DNA of 64,000 bases, from the NCBI GenBank assembly GCA_012934845.2, contig WNNJ02000610.1:1-64000 (forward strand), read 5' to 3'. The notes beneath the pieces are model-generated. The model searched no databases. It had not been told where the DNA came from and was given only the letters and a program-made list of their open reading frames with translations. A program made the translations under genes and the position numbers. This DNA comes from Pomphorhynchus laevis (Eukaryota > Acanthocephala > Palaeacanthocephala > Echinorhynchida > Pomphorhynchidae). Below, one piece after another: positions 13,201-28,200 of this stretch. Positions within the stretch are counted from its first letter, which is position 1. Each line of letters starts with the position of its first letter.

Positions 13201-16200
13201 TACCAAATTACGCAATTTGTGTTTGATAGTTGATGTGCCAAATATAACCAGCATTTCGGCGACAAGAAGTTCAGCAGAAACAGTAAAATGACCATAACAA
13301 GAAATGTAGGCGTGGGCTCACTGCTGATAAGGTCCATCAACGCTGAGGCTCACTACTGATAAGGTCCATCAACGCTGATTGTAGTGTACAGTGATGCTGG
13401 TAGGATTGAAAAAGCTAAACGAGGATTATATCAAACCGACTAAAGAATAAATTTAAATTCACTGACTTCACACGTTTAAGATCTTAAACAATAAACTTCT
13501 TAATAAATTTGTTTAAATTAACTAGTAATCAGAATTAATCTAATTTTTAATCTAAATTAAATCAGTCTAATTATTGAAATTTATTTTAATAAATTTTTAT
13601 ATTTTTAAAAATATTTTGACTCATAAAAAATCTAAATTTTAAAAATTTTAGAAAATTCTAATAAAATTAAGAAATTTTATTATGACTAAGGCTACAAAAT
13701 ATGTAGCCTTAGTCAAGTGATCTGAGGATTTTTATTTGTTAATTGATGTAAGGACTTCAGCCTTATTAATCTCTTTTATACTCCAACAGAGCCGAACTCA
13801 ATTGCCTCGTTTTAAAATAATAAAATTGTAAGATATGATAATTACTTCTATACACGCGAATGCATCCAATGTTTTCAAAATTCGCTTTCATATTATGCTT
13901 TAACTTTTATATAGGCACATTTGCATCATTCCGGTTGTGTAAATTTTGATTAATCTTTATTTAATCGTGCATTATAAATATGCGGATGAAGGTCGTGAAA
14001 TGTTACAAACGTTTTAATTTTTAAATCGATCAATGCCTGCTTCTGACAAAATTTAAAATTTGCAAATCTCCCTTTATCTAAAGATAATGAAAAATCGTGA
14101 CTAAAATGTCAGCTTCATTAAACTCTTTACAAATTAAACACGTTCAATTGGTAATATTTCCTTATTATGTGTACTATAAGGATACTGACAGATGTCTTGA
14201 AAATGTCACAAATTTAATTTTTTAATTGATCTGTGCCGAACTGCGAAAAATTAAAGAACACTTCTAACTTATGGATACAGGTGACTTTGAATTATTTTTA
14301 AAAATTTCATGTAAATTGTTTTTCAGTAAATTACATACGCACAACGTTTTTATTTTGGTAAAAACTACGACGTGTCTCTTCTAATTAAAAAGTTACGTTT
14401 TTCAAAAAAAGCAACTTTTTATTGATGTACACTTTTTTCAAAAAATTACATCAATACAATATCAAATTCTATGAAGTTTTGTTGGTTGTAAACAAAGCTG
14501 TAAGCATCTACGGTATTTAGAAATACCGTAGATGAAAATACCGTCGGCATTCACATCTACGTGACTCTGAAATTCATGCAACTTTGAATATAAAAGTAGT
14601 TGCAACCAATTATTCTTAAAAATATATCAAGTTATCTCGAAATCAAAATTTAGACACTAACTTAATTATTTGGCTCCATCCAATTTCATAGAAGATTCGA
14701 CGCTCTTTGGGACATAACGTGTTTATAAACAATTTTCTTGTCCGCTCAGTGAATCTTGGATGACGAACTTTAACTGCGGTATCTTTAAGAACATCAACAT
14801 TTCTCGCATACGCAATTAAGTATTCTAGATGATTAAATAATATCCTCACTAGTAACCTATCAGTGTCACTTATTAGTCCAAAAGAAGATGAGGGTCTGCA
14901 ATATGCCTAGAATTAAGGATAACAAGCATATTATATTAATAAATTTAATAAATTAATTTAATAATTAATCATTTATAACCATTTAATTTTATTTATGAGA
15001 TTACTGACCATTGATGTTTACACTGCAATTTAGAATTTATACCGAAATAATAAAAAGATGAGACCTCGCTAATCTTTTCAGCAGCATTATAGCTTTGAAC
15101 TTTAATTAAGATAGTCAGTAGCCTATATTTATTAAAAAAGCAAGCTTTGATCACATAACGGCTTCTTTAGTGATGAAAAATACCATTGTATACTATTGTG
15201 GAAAAAATACAATCTATCAAAAATAAGTATATTTACATAAATATAATAAAAATAAATTAAATAAATTAAAAATTAATTTTTTCAATAAATTAAATTTTTT
15301 TATTTTTATTCATAAATAAATTAAATTTTTTGAATTTAATAAATCAGGGAGATTGGGCCACTGAGATTGGCCTAACCGTCAAATAAATTATTACAGTTAT
15401 CGTGTGGTAAAATGCATTTTAAAATTAATATATAAATTAATAAATTACAATATTCAAAGTATTAAAATTGAAGTGTAAATATTACAATATAAGCACATTC
15501 GAAAACGTCATGAATATATGCGTTTTATATGATCCTAGCATGGTCATATATGCACGGATGAAATAATTGTTTTCACTATTAGTTATTTATTATTGTATCG
15601 AACTTTACGTTTTATCAAAGGGCACTGCATTAAAATAATCGTGAAATTTGGCATATAGTCATTTTTTTTACCGTAGCGCAAATATTCAAGTCAAAATGAC
15701 AATTTGCTGAGTGTGCATTTTAACAGAAATGAAAGAGTATCTACAAATATTGTAGATATGACCATATATTCAGTATATGATATAAGATTTGCTAGTGTAC
15801 ATATTATATGCACCATAGTGAGAACTGCCTTCCCGGATCTGTCTTTCGAGATTCGTTTTATAATATATCCCAATAATAATTGAAAACAGGAATAATCTGC
15901 ATTTTTTATTTTTACATGCTTCGGACTACTGTCCTATATCAAAAGCACACTACAATCTCGGAACTGTTCTAATATTATAAATATCAAAATTCATTACTTT
16001 GTTTGCAACTATGCCATACCACTAGTTCGAAACAAATTTTGCACTGTTCAAATGCATTAAAAAACTCGGTCATCTGATTCTTGTCATTGTCGCTTGCTGA
16101 ATTCATAATTCCTATACAAAGAAAATATATTAGAATCAAATAGAATTAAAGTCAAATGTTCTCAAATAAGAATTTCTAAATTTCTTACTTTATCTTTAAT

Positions 16201-19200
16201 TTCTTTATTTTTAAATTTTTACTGCTGAACTGAACTGATCATTAAATAAATGATAATATTATTTCAATAATCATTGAAATAATCATCTGTACTGAAATAA
16301 TCAGCAATGCGTGTTGTCATTTAAATTCTAAATTTATAAACATTATAATTTAATATAATTAAATTTTTAATTTTCAAAAATATTTTTATACAGAACAGTT
16401 AAAAGTCAAGATATGTCTGATGTATCCTACAAAGGTTCAGCATATCAATCAACTAAAAACTGGTCTGTAGCTGGGTCACTCAAGCACTACATAGTGCATA
16501 CAGCGTTCCCTCTTTGAATTGCTGCACTATGGCGTTGCCGAAGGATGTGGCGCGTGCTTCCCCAGTCGCTCTTTTGATGTCGTTTCCAAGCATCTTTATT
16601 AAGAAAGCCGCCTCTTTCCCAAAAGCTCCCAAAATCTCAATGGCAATTGGCATGAAAACAAATTGTCGAATGTTTAATTTAAAAATTTGTAATTAAAATT
16701 TTTTAATTTTTAATTATACATAATAAATTTTAAATTATTAGATTGTAAAAATTGTATTTTACAGATTGCAGTACATAATACGTAACGTATATATTTTGTT
16801 TTATGTTTAATTTCATCAAATCTCTTCTTATTTATATCAATTCATACAAGTCAAAATTAATATTTTAAGTATACTTTTGACCTTATCGTCATTATTATGA
16901 CTATATTGTTTGGCATTTCTATGGATAATTTTTGTCTAATTATGCTCTGCACATTTTAGTTTATATAAACAGTATCAATATTTTGGATTGTTTTCAAATT
17001 GCAATTTCGAATTTTATTTTAGTAACTTCAGAGATTTATTTACCTGACATTAAAATAAATTCATGTTTGAATTTATTTTTGAATTCAAAAGGAGGATGAT
17101 TTGTTGTTTTAAGAATTTTTAATTTCGAGAAAGATAAATTTTAATAGAAAGTGATTTTATATTTCTGTATTATGTAAAGTTCATTTATTATCGTGATTTC
17201 ATCATCTTTATTAAAAAACAACCATTTTTATTTTGAAACTATCTTTTAATCGTTATTATTTTACACCTTAAAATAATTGATTTATTATTTGTGAAAACTA
17301 AATGTTCGTTAATTTGGCGATAAGCAACTGTTATAATGAGGATAATTGTGTATTGGACAGTTTTCGTGATATTTTAAATTCCCAAATTTTAACTTGTTAA
17401 TAATCCAATGAAACTTTTGTATGATAAAATTAATCAACAGTAATAATATTTTAATTTATAAAATAGTTGATCAACAAATTACATGTTATTGCTTTCATGC
17501 ATCATTGACTAATATTCTAATTTTGGACCCGCAATATACATGTTGGAATAGCAATATATTATATTGGCTCGCAATATACGATGTTGGATTCGCAACATTT
17601 ATTAGATAATAAATGTCATTGGGCATAATACATCATAATATAGACTTACTTGCTGATACACGGGCAACATGGTGAAGTGATCGACGCATCCATTGTCGTA
17701 TATTTGAAGGCGATTTTTGTATCTTCAGTTTAGTACATCTTAATTTGAAGACAAAGCTTTCCAGACGAGCAAAGTGTGTGCGAAATAGAATCGCAAGGGC
17801 ACCTAGTGATAAAAAAAGACAGATACTTAGATACTTTATAAAATGATAGTTTATAGATGACTGAAATTATACAAAATTTAAAGTACTAAAATTCTAAAAA
17901 ACGATCCACCGGCATTTTGAATTAACAATGAAAATTTTTAAATCCTCGAAAAGCAGAGCTGTGCATTTTTAGGAAAAAATGCAAAGTGACTGTTACATAT
18001 TGGGTTAAAACCAGAGGAATACGTTGACCGAGTGAAAGTTAAAAACCGCGATTAAACTTTCATGTCAACTTTTAAACATTTTGTCGACGTCTACAAAAAT
18101 AAATCGTGATCATTTCCAAAAGCATTTTTCCATTAGAATTTTTCTTTTCAAATTGTCAAATTTCTTTAATAACAATAAGGACAAATTAGGAAAAGCACAA
18201 AGAAATTAAAATTCATTTTATTATTTTGGTAACTGCTATATGGACTGATATTCAGGAATATCTAAAACAGCTCAATTAACAGCTCAACAAACTTGAAGTT
18301 TGTTGAAGTTTATTAGAAGTTAAAAATCATTCCTAAGCGTTTAATTTTTGTTTTATTGTATGAATGCCAGTTGATTATTTAATTGTTTGTTTTCTCCTAT
18401 TACTTTCGGATGTAATGACTTCTACATTGTTAAAGTTAATGTCATGACCAGAAATGATGGCCAGGATGGACAGAAACTGATATTCTAGTTGCGCTTTGCT
18501 ATTTTTCCTTTTACGGTCAGCAAATATCTTTACGGACGAAAATGTGCAAGAGCAGACAAATTATCAAAGCATCAAACAATGTTCAATTTCAAGTTAATTT
18601 TAACAGAATTTACATAGATTTTTCGCCTATTTTCGGTCCAAATTCCAAAATAAGTGGAGTTTGTTCGTCTAATTTAACCTCATACAAGAAGATAGAGCTT
18701 CATCCGGTGCCTAAAGTTAATGTCATGAGCAAAGGTGATTGCATGGTCAGTCAATTTCGATTTTATGTACTAAAGAGCTTTTTAAGGCTAATTAAAACGA
18801 GTCCGATGTAGGACTCGTATTATAAATATATTATATTATGTAATATATTAATAATAAATACAAACCCACAATCTTCTTCCATTTCAAATATATAGTTATT
18901 ATAGGAACAAAGAAGAAGAAAATATCCTTTCTTTGATAAAAAAATTTTTATATTTCGATAGCTCCTGCTATCATCAGAATTACAAAAAAATGTTTCACAA
19001 CTTGTTTACCCCGTGTTTCCAACATTTATACAAAAATTCAAGCATTGATGTGCCCCGCATATCTACTTAAAAGAAAAAGAAAATACCGAGAAACAAAACA
19101 ATCATACACTAAAATTTTACACACATTTTTAAACAATAAAAAGAAAAAAAAACAGAATCATAAAACAAAATAAAATTAAAATCATAAAATAAGTGACAAA

Positions 19201-22200
19201 AAAATACGAATTTAATAATAAAAATAATGTAAAAGTAGAGTAATAAATTATAATTTAATCTAAACCAAAACAAAATAATAATACAATTAGAAAAAACAAA
19301 CGAATTGAGAAAAAATAATAATGTATTATTGGAATAATTAATTATAATTTAATTTAAGGTTGTAATCGGATTTATTATTAAGCATTAAATTAGGTTCTTT
19401 TTTTAATAAAATACACTTCTTGAATAATGCGAGATAACAAGTTACTTTCAAATGATAAAATAGATGCATTTTCAAAATCAACCGAATGATTCAAACTAAA
19501 AAATGCTGAGCAACATCACTAGAATTGGTTCCTTTACGTACATTGTAATTATTTTGTTTAGTACGCTCAAGCAAACATTGACCCGTTTGACCAACATGCA
19601 CATGTTCACATTTTTAACAAGGTATTTTATAAACAATGGCATCTTTGTTAAAATCTGGTTTACGCTTAAAAATGTTGTAAAGTTTAGGTAATTTTCTGTT
19701 AAAAATGTACACTTTGTTAATGCAACTATTTTCATGTTATTGTTAATAAACTTTGAAAATACTGAATTCCACTTGTTACTAAGAAACGGTATTCCTATAT
19801 AATGTATTCCTTTTTTAGGACCAAAAACTTTATTTTTATGCGCTAAAGATTTAAATTTAGCTTTCTTAATAGCCCAAATCGGAAAGCTACTTTTTAGTAA
19901 ATTATGTGTGATAGCCTTTTCTCTTTTACAAATTAAGTGATAGTTAGAACAGATAAGCCTGCAACGTAGGTAATGTGATGTAGCAGAGGAAACCAGCCAT
20001 TTAGTTGGAACGTTTGAAGTCCAATAAACAATATCTGGCCCTGTACCAAATTTTTGATAGGCACATGTTTGAAGTATAGAAGAATTAACCAAGACATCGA
20101 GAAAAGGTATACCCACATTAGATTCAGAAGAAACGCACAATTGAATTGGAGAATCCTTAGAATTTAGCGTGTGGGTAAGGAAATCCTGTGTAAGGCAATT
20201 CTGAGCAACCAGAAATACGTCGTCAACATAACGAAACCACTTGACAACTCCATCAATACTATTGACAAAAGAATTTTCCCAATTCCTAATGTATAACTCG
20301 GGCAATACAGGAGCAAAAGGGTTGCCCATTACCAATCCATCGATCTAATCCCACATTACAGATTCAAAAATAAAATTACAACGACTGGTACACATTGTGA
20401 GGAGAGTATGTCAATCTTTTAATTAATAAACAGAAAATTGGAACTTCTAAACAACTACTTATATCAACTATCAGACATTGACAAACACAGGGACAAAGTT
20501 TCAAAGGCAGTGTAAGCCTCATCCATTCGTATTTCACTTTTTGGAATCCAGCTGATACAGATTTTGCTCTCAAAGTTTATTCGGCATTTTTGTAATACGA
20601 ATGATGTGAACATAAATTTCAAAACAGCAGTTCATCATATGCAACTCTTCAAAGGCTAATTAATACGAGTCCGATGTACAATCAATTCACTTCAATCAAC
20701 TTTATAAACCATAAGTTTAACCTCTCAAACTTATCTCGACAAGGCATCAATAAGTTAAATTTGAGGAACATATTCCACTTCAAATCAGTTCGATGAGAAA
20801 TGTGAAGTCAAGTGACTAGAATGTGAAGTTGTATGTAATTTACTTAATATTTGACATATTTTTGTCTGTAAGTTTATTTATGCTGGGAAACGAATTTTTT
20901 TACTATTTTGGTCCTAATTGTACCTTTACGCCCTAATGTTAGTAATTTTCTTTAATAACATAGTGAATCGTACTACTCACTGTATGAATTGGATAATTAA
21001 ATTTTGATAATTATGTATACGGTGAGGGACGAAGTTCCCAAGACATAAACTGTTGGAAGCTGCAGTCTGATTGCTCTAAAACAAAAATCATGAACTGATT
21101 TTTAGTGTTCGAACTGTGAGCGCTACCACATATCGGTTTCAATAGGCTTGTAATAAACCTTAGATCAGCGTTTCTCAACCTTGGATCTCGACCCGTGAAA
21201 GTCGGATGATGATTTGCCGGCGGTAGCCTAGATTATCGGAAATATGGGTTCTTGTCTATTCTAACGTGTAAAGCGTTTTATTGTACAAATTTTTCTCTAA
21301 GAGTAAGTATCATTTTAATGGAATCGTCATTCGGGGATGGATGTTGTAGATAACTGAATCAGAATGATTTCAAATATTTTAATTATCGTAGCATAAATAT
21401 TATGGACAGTTTAAATTACTGTCTATGAAACGGCGTATCGCTAGATAACGTTACGTCATTGCAGCATACTGAAGCCAATATTTTCAATGAAAATAAATCT
21501 CAAACAGAATTAAAATAGAAAATAAGGTGACGAATGTTTACGTTTCGGCTTTACTTCTATGGTCACAGCAGAAATTGGGAAAACTCAATGCGTTATTTGC
21601 AATTAAGTTCTTTCTATCTGCCGAATTTATGAAGACGAAAAAACTGAAACATTATTTTGAAAGCAAGCGTCCGAACTTCGCCGACAAGGACACCCAGTAT
21701 TTTATACGCAAAGCTGATAGAGTCAAGAAAGCAAGAATTTAATCTAATGGCAAGTACCATAAACAAACGATAGTAACCGTTGAAGTGTCTTATTAAGTGG
21801 CTCTCAGAATTGCCATAGCTATGACACCTTACACCATTGCTGGGGAGTTACTGTTTTTGAGCGGCCAAAAACACTGTTCGAGTTATGATTGGAGCCTGAT
21901 CTGTTACTTAATTAAATGCAATTTTGCTATATAATAGCACTGTTCACTAAAGAATAGCTTACATACCTGTTGATATAATCGATCAAGTAGTTCAGGAAAT
22001 AAAATCTGCTGAGCCCAATATTTAGAATAAATCATGATTAATCTACATACGTTACAACTTGTTCACAATCACTCGTTTAAGTGAGGTATATTTAAGTGAC
22101 GGTGATTTTAAAGACTAATGGATTTCAACGCTTGGTACATAATGAGCCATTAAAAGTCATTGGAACTCACTGTATGATTCATGTACAAATATTAGCAACG

Positions 22201-25200
22201 AAGACTATTAAGAGAATTAATGAAAATGTTGTTAGTTCTGTCAATTTTGTAAAAGCGAGTGCTTTAAACAGTTGACTGTTTCCAAAACTGTCACAAATTG
22301 AATGTGTCTAATACCTTTTTGCTATTTCACACTGATGTGAGATGGTTGTCGGGAGGAAAAGTTCAGAATCGTGTTTTGATCTTCGTGATCAATTCAAACA
22401 GCTTTTAATATACAAACAAAATCACAGTTTGAAGCACTCTCTATCGTTAAAGGTGAATTGAAAATAGCCTATTTGGTTTACATCTTTGCAGTTTTGAATG
22501 AGTTAAATCTATCACTGAAAAGACCAAATGCAGCATTTGGCCTTTTCAGATGTGAGATGGTTGTCGGGAGGAAAAGTCCAGAAACGTGCTCGGATTTGAC
22601 TAGAAACATTAATTAATGATGATTTAAATACGTGCATCTTATCGTAGATGATTATTAATCATTACACAAATGATTTTTAATGAAATATCATTAAAAATAA
22701 AAAATTTACATTTACATTTTAATTTATATACAAATAATTATATTCAATAATATTACAATATAGTTATATTATAATAATTGTTTTTCAAATCTCAAATTAA
22801 GTTTTTAAGTTTCTGCATAGGATGATCCAGCTAGTGTTTATTTTTATGTAGAAAGTTTGCCCATAAATTGACAGGTATTAATAGACCCGTTGATAATAAT
22901 GGTTAATATTAATATTAATTAATATTAATAATATTAATTAATATTAATTATTTAATATTAATTTCTGTAATTAATAAACGGTTCCTGTAACCGTTTTCTG
23001 TGTTTGCGAAAAAAGGGATATAATAATTTAATGTGTAACTATTTAATATGTAAAAAGATAATTTCAAACAATTTTATATGTAAGCAATTTCAACTTACTA
23101 TGAGAGGTAAAGCATGCAATATCATCATCAGCGCTGTGTCCACAGAATTCACTAGCAGACGTCGTTTGTGCTTGGTTCAATGTATAATTCATCAGGTTAT
23201 CATTAACAGCCTTACGTAGAAAGCTTATAATCCGCTTGCATTCCTAATTAATAATTTAATAAATTATTTAATAATTTCAAATTAATTTGAAATTATTAAT
23301 AATTAATAATTAATAATTTCAAATTAATAATTTCAAATTAATTTATTTAATAAATTACTAATTAGTTAGTAATTAGTGCGTACCTAAGTATATTAACTAA
23401 ATATACAGTGTATAATTTAAAAAGATATAATTAATTATAATTAGATATAATTATACGAATTAATTAATGAAGATTTATAAAGATTTGATTAAGAAATAAA
23501 TAATAATAAATTAAAAAGAATTATTTGATCTTTTTGATTTCGGCTTTGGTATTTGAGTGTATATAACTTGACGATGAATAATAAATACATGATAAATAAT
23601 TAATGGGTCATTTAAAAATTCATGACATTTGTGAGATCTATTCGTGTAAATATTAATTTTAATAAATTAACAAATTAATAAAAAAAATTAATTAATTATT
23701 AAATAAATTTAATAAATTTACAAACATAATGCTGATTGAATTTATTAAAGCTATTCTGAATAACTGACTATCGGCGATTTACATACCATTCGTATTAAGC
23801 CAAAGTAATATTTATACATCGAAGTTGAATGTGAACTACGGAATTGCTATTTCAATTTTTTATTCAATTTGTCAAATTCAATCAGTAATAATGCCGACCA
23901 TATTTAAAGTCTAAATCTGGGTGACATTTTAAATTTGCAATATCCACTTATTTTCTTGTAAATAACACTTATATATCTATAAGTTATAATTCATCAACAA
24001 GAACCGTTCATTTTATTCTAAGGTAAATTACTAATTAAATCAGCTAACTGAGACTACGTATTTAATATAATTATAAACAAAACAAAACATAATAATGCTA
24101 AATCAAAATTTAATAATTAAATAATAAATAATTGTTAAAGGATTTTAAATAATTAATATCTAGTTAAAAATAAAACTTGAAATTAACCTGTTTGTATAAA
24201 TTTATTAATAAATTGAAATTAATTTATAGATCATATTATATCTTCCATTTGCTAGAATTTGAATAACACTATTCGAAATAGAATTATTGTAGAGTTGAGT
24301 TAAAAATTTTAAATGATGAATAAACAATTAGTTACATTCAAGAACGTTATTCTACACCAAAATCACTATTTTCCAATCAAATCAGCTAACTGAGTCAACG
24401 TATATAATGTAATTATAAAATAAACAAAACATAATAATGCTAAATCAAAATTTTAATAATTAAATAATAAAATTAATAATTGTTTTTAGATTTTCTATAA
24501 TTTAAATCAAGTTAAAAAAAATGAAATTTAAAATAAACGTCATTTTTATGAATTGACTAATAAATAACAGACGTTGTATCAGAATAAGAATTAGAGGTCA
24601 TCAGGAGGAACTGCTATGCTATCAGGTTTCGGCCCCTAACTCCTCTATCCAGCATAGCAGCGGGGCCAAATACATGCTAATGATGCATTTCTTCTAATAA
24701 AACTATCTAGTATCTTATTCTAATACAAAGTATATTATTTATTATCCATCCATAAAGAATTTGCCACTTAAGAGTTTAAATTTATTCTTTATATTATTGT
24801 GTTGATTTATGTATTTTACTATTTTCTGCTTGATGTTATTTTTATAGTACCCTAGTTTAAAATATGTATCTATTAAATTATTTAAATGATTTTGAAGAAA
24901 GCCAATATCATTACATATTGTTGCAATTCTTAAAATTTCATTATTTAATGTATTATATTTTATATTATATGGTATGCATGAATGCTCATGCAAAAATATG
25001 TTTCTTGTAAATTTAAATATGTCATTTTTACGATATAAATTAAAAGTAGTTTTAGTTAATGTTAATTTAATGTGCATATCTAGACATATACCATCTTTAT
25101 CATTAATATTGGTTTTATAACGAATAAAGCTTTCTGGATAAATTTGTTCACTTATTGAATAAAAATTATTAGAGTTAAATACACATATATCATCAATGTA

Positions 25201-28200
25201 TCGAAACATATATTTCATATATTTATATTGTTTAGATTTAGTTTTTGCACAGTTATAAACAAATTCATATTCTATAAAGCTTAAAAACAAGTCAGCTATA
25301 ATTGAGCTACTATTACCACCGATCGGAACACCTTTTACTTGTCTAAATATAGATGTCTCTACTTTTAAATAATTTTGATTTATCAAAATATTTAAGGATT
25401 CTATTAATTCAATTTTATCCATATATTTATATTTACTTGATGGTTTAATTTTTGTTAGATAGGCGTTATAATTATTATAACATATATATGTATATCTTTT
25501 TCCGAATATAAGATTAATTAATTTTACTAACGCTTCTTTAATATCTACTAAATCTAGATTTGTACAAAAGGGTACTCAAATCTTATGTATTTATATTTTG
25601 AAAATTTATTCCTTTTGTCTGTTCTAAAAATTCTTTTGTAGAATTAATACTGAAATAGTGTTTTATACCAGTATTAATTTCGATTAGCTTGCAATATTTT
25701 TTAAAGTGTGCTTTAATTGCTTTAAGTATTTTATTCATATAGACAGAAAGTGGTTTTGATGTACATTTAAACGCACTACATATGAACCTCGGTTTTTTGG
25801 TTTTTTATGTAATTTCGGATTCCAATATAATATAGGTATAGTTTTATTATCTAATTCAACCTTTATACCCTTTTTATCCATTATAGAACAGTGACTTGTA
25901 ATAATTGTTTATAAACTCAAATCACTACTTCATACGTTGGATTTACATTTAAATCATTAGAATTAACCTCTTTCATTAGTATATCATAATAAAGCTTTTT
26001 GCACATGAAGACAAAGTTATTACTAGCTTTATCAATAGTTGTTATTATATAGTTATCCTTTAATTTAGTAAGTTCTTTATACATATCTTTATTAATTTTA
26101 TCTTTTCTTTTATAATTGTTTGTTATTTTCATTTTATTTTTAATTTTATCAAATATATAATCTTTCCAAATTTTTATCTTAGATATATTCGAGCTTTCAC
26201 TATGAATCAGCTTACTAAAGTAATCATTCAAGTTATTATATAACGAATTGTAAATTCTGTTTTTGTCGTTGTTATTATTTAATCTATATTTATACCATTT
26301 TGATAGCAGCTTTCTTAATTCACAATTTTCAATTAATTCTAGATTACGAGTACATATATTTTCATTTATTTTATCAAAACTAAGACTTTTACAATTGCAT
26401 TCTGTTTCCATTATGTTTCTAATATTATCGTTACATATTGATTTTAATTCTTTATTATAATTACAAATTTTTCGTCCTAATGGTGGTAGGAGTTTTTACC
26501 TTATTTTAGGATTATTTAAAGTCCGGCTATATTTATGTTATCTATACATTTATTAATGAAGTTTATGGTTAATGTATATTTTCTATTGTTATTATTAACA
26601 TTTATTGTACGATTATAGTATTTTGTATTACAATAACTGTCTATTATACAACTTAGCCTATCATAGTCGTTAATTAATTTTTGATTTATTGAACATATGA
26701 TATCTTTAGAAAAACTTCTTATATTTACATAAAGATCTTTTAGCTTATTATCACTTAAAAGTTGTTTTAATATTTCTAATTGTTCATTTATATACATATC
26801 TTTTTTAATATTTTTAACTCTATTTTTCCTATTCCTTTTATCACCATGACTTCTTGGTTTGCGTTTAACCGGATTATTATAATAGAGTTGTTTATTATGT
26901 ATTATACTACTTCTGCCAATTCCTTGTATCACGTCATTCAATCCTAATGGGTACATGGAATTAAGCGTTTTAATCCAAAAATCTTCTTTTTCTAATAGTT
27001 TTTGATTTAATATTGAAATGTTTTCTTCGATAATATGTTCTAAAATAAATAATTTACAGTTTTTAATATCATGTCCTATTAATCTCATATGTTTATGAAA
27101 TATAGTTTGACTATTATGCTGTATATTATAAATGTGTGGCCTAAACCTAGTTTTTAACATTTGATATGTTTTTCCTATATATTGCAATCCACATGTACAT
27201 TGTATAAGATACACTACACCTGCGGTATTGCAGTTACAATTATTATTAATATTTAATGAAAAACATTTGTTTGTCGTATTACTTACGATACAGTTATTAT
27301 TTATATTATCACAAACTATACAATTTTTCTGTTACATTTAAAAGATCTAAAATTGAAATCATTAGTACTTACTTTTTTTTCAATATGGTTGAGTACATGT
27401 AACTTTTAAGTCATAATTTTTAACGTTGCTTTTTCGGTGTCGCCACCTAGTTAAGTTCACTCAGACTAAACTTACAACGGGCCATCCAGCAGCATCTGAC
27501 AGGGGCTGCCCTGCTTAAGGCGGTTGCAGGCTGGAACAAGATCTATAAAGATCTACCACCTTCACTCCACGCGCTACGCGACCTAGCTATTGGCCATTAC
27601 CTGGTCTCTTAAACGTGATCACGTGAAGCAGTTTACATTTTAAAGTGTAAACACCTTGGGATGCAAACTTCTTCCTTTTTTAAGAATTAATAATTCATCA
27701 AACTTGTTTGAAAATAAGAAAAAATAATAGTAAAGTCGTAACCAATAATACATAGTTTCGGTATTTCTGACAGAGGTCATATTACCGGGAAAACAAAGTC
27801 CACAGTCCGAATTTACATTTATCTGGATTCGGAGTTAATTGAGTAGCTAATAAACAAACTGTTATTATTGCAAATGAAAAATATTGAAGTTTAAAATCTC
27901 ATAGAAAATATAAAATTATTTTTGTAAATACAAATTTAATTTTACCATAAAATCATTAATTTGTCATCAATGAAGGTATAATAAATATAATAAATATAAT
28001 AACTTCTTACTATAAGTTATAATAAACTATTAATTATAAATTAATAAATTAATAATTTATTAATAATTTATTAATAAATTATTAATTTATAATTTATAAT
28101 TATCTTGTTTATTAAATCGACAAGATAATTATGATATTTTATCACTTTATGTTTATCAATGTACTTTTAAAACGACAAATTAATTTTCAAATTTTATAAT

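Larger units (their letters stand above)
17803..23098. other. Intron 6 of the EPS8-like gene, repeat-filled
   Basis: 5.3-kb intron holding a Penelope-like element (18811-20650), a hAT transposon fossil (about 21150-22640) and otherwise AT-rich DNA. An 89-codon plus-strand ORF at 18542-18811 runs up to the left insertion duplication and may be part of an older repeat. Confidence 0.6.

Noticed and set aside
13069-13340. Three overlapping 60-65 codon ORFs with similar proteins
   Set aside because: The similarity on opposite strands is caused by the foldback element palindrome.
18542-18811. An 89-codon plus-strand ORF ending at the target duplication
   Set aside because: No family match, no splice logic; more likely an older repeat interrupted by the Penelope insertion.
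26263-26460. Plus-strand 65-codon ORF
   Set aside because: Shadow of the Penelope-like coding strand.
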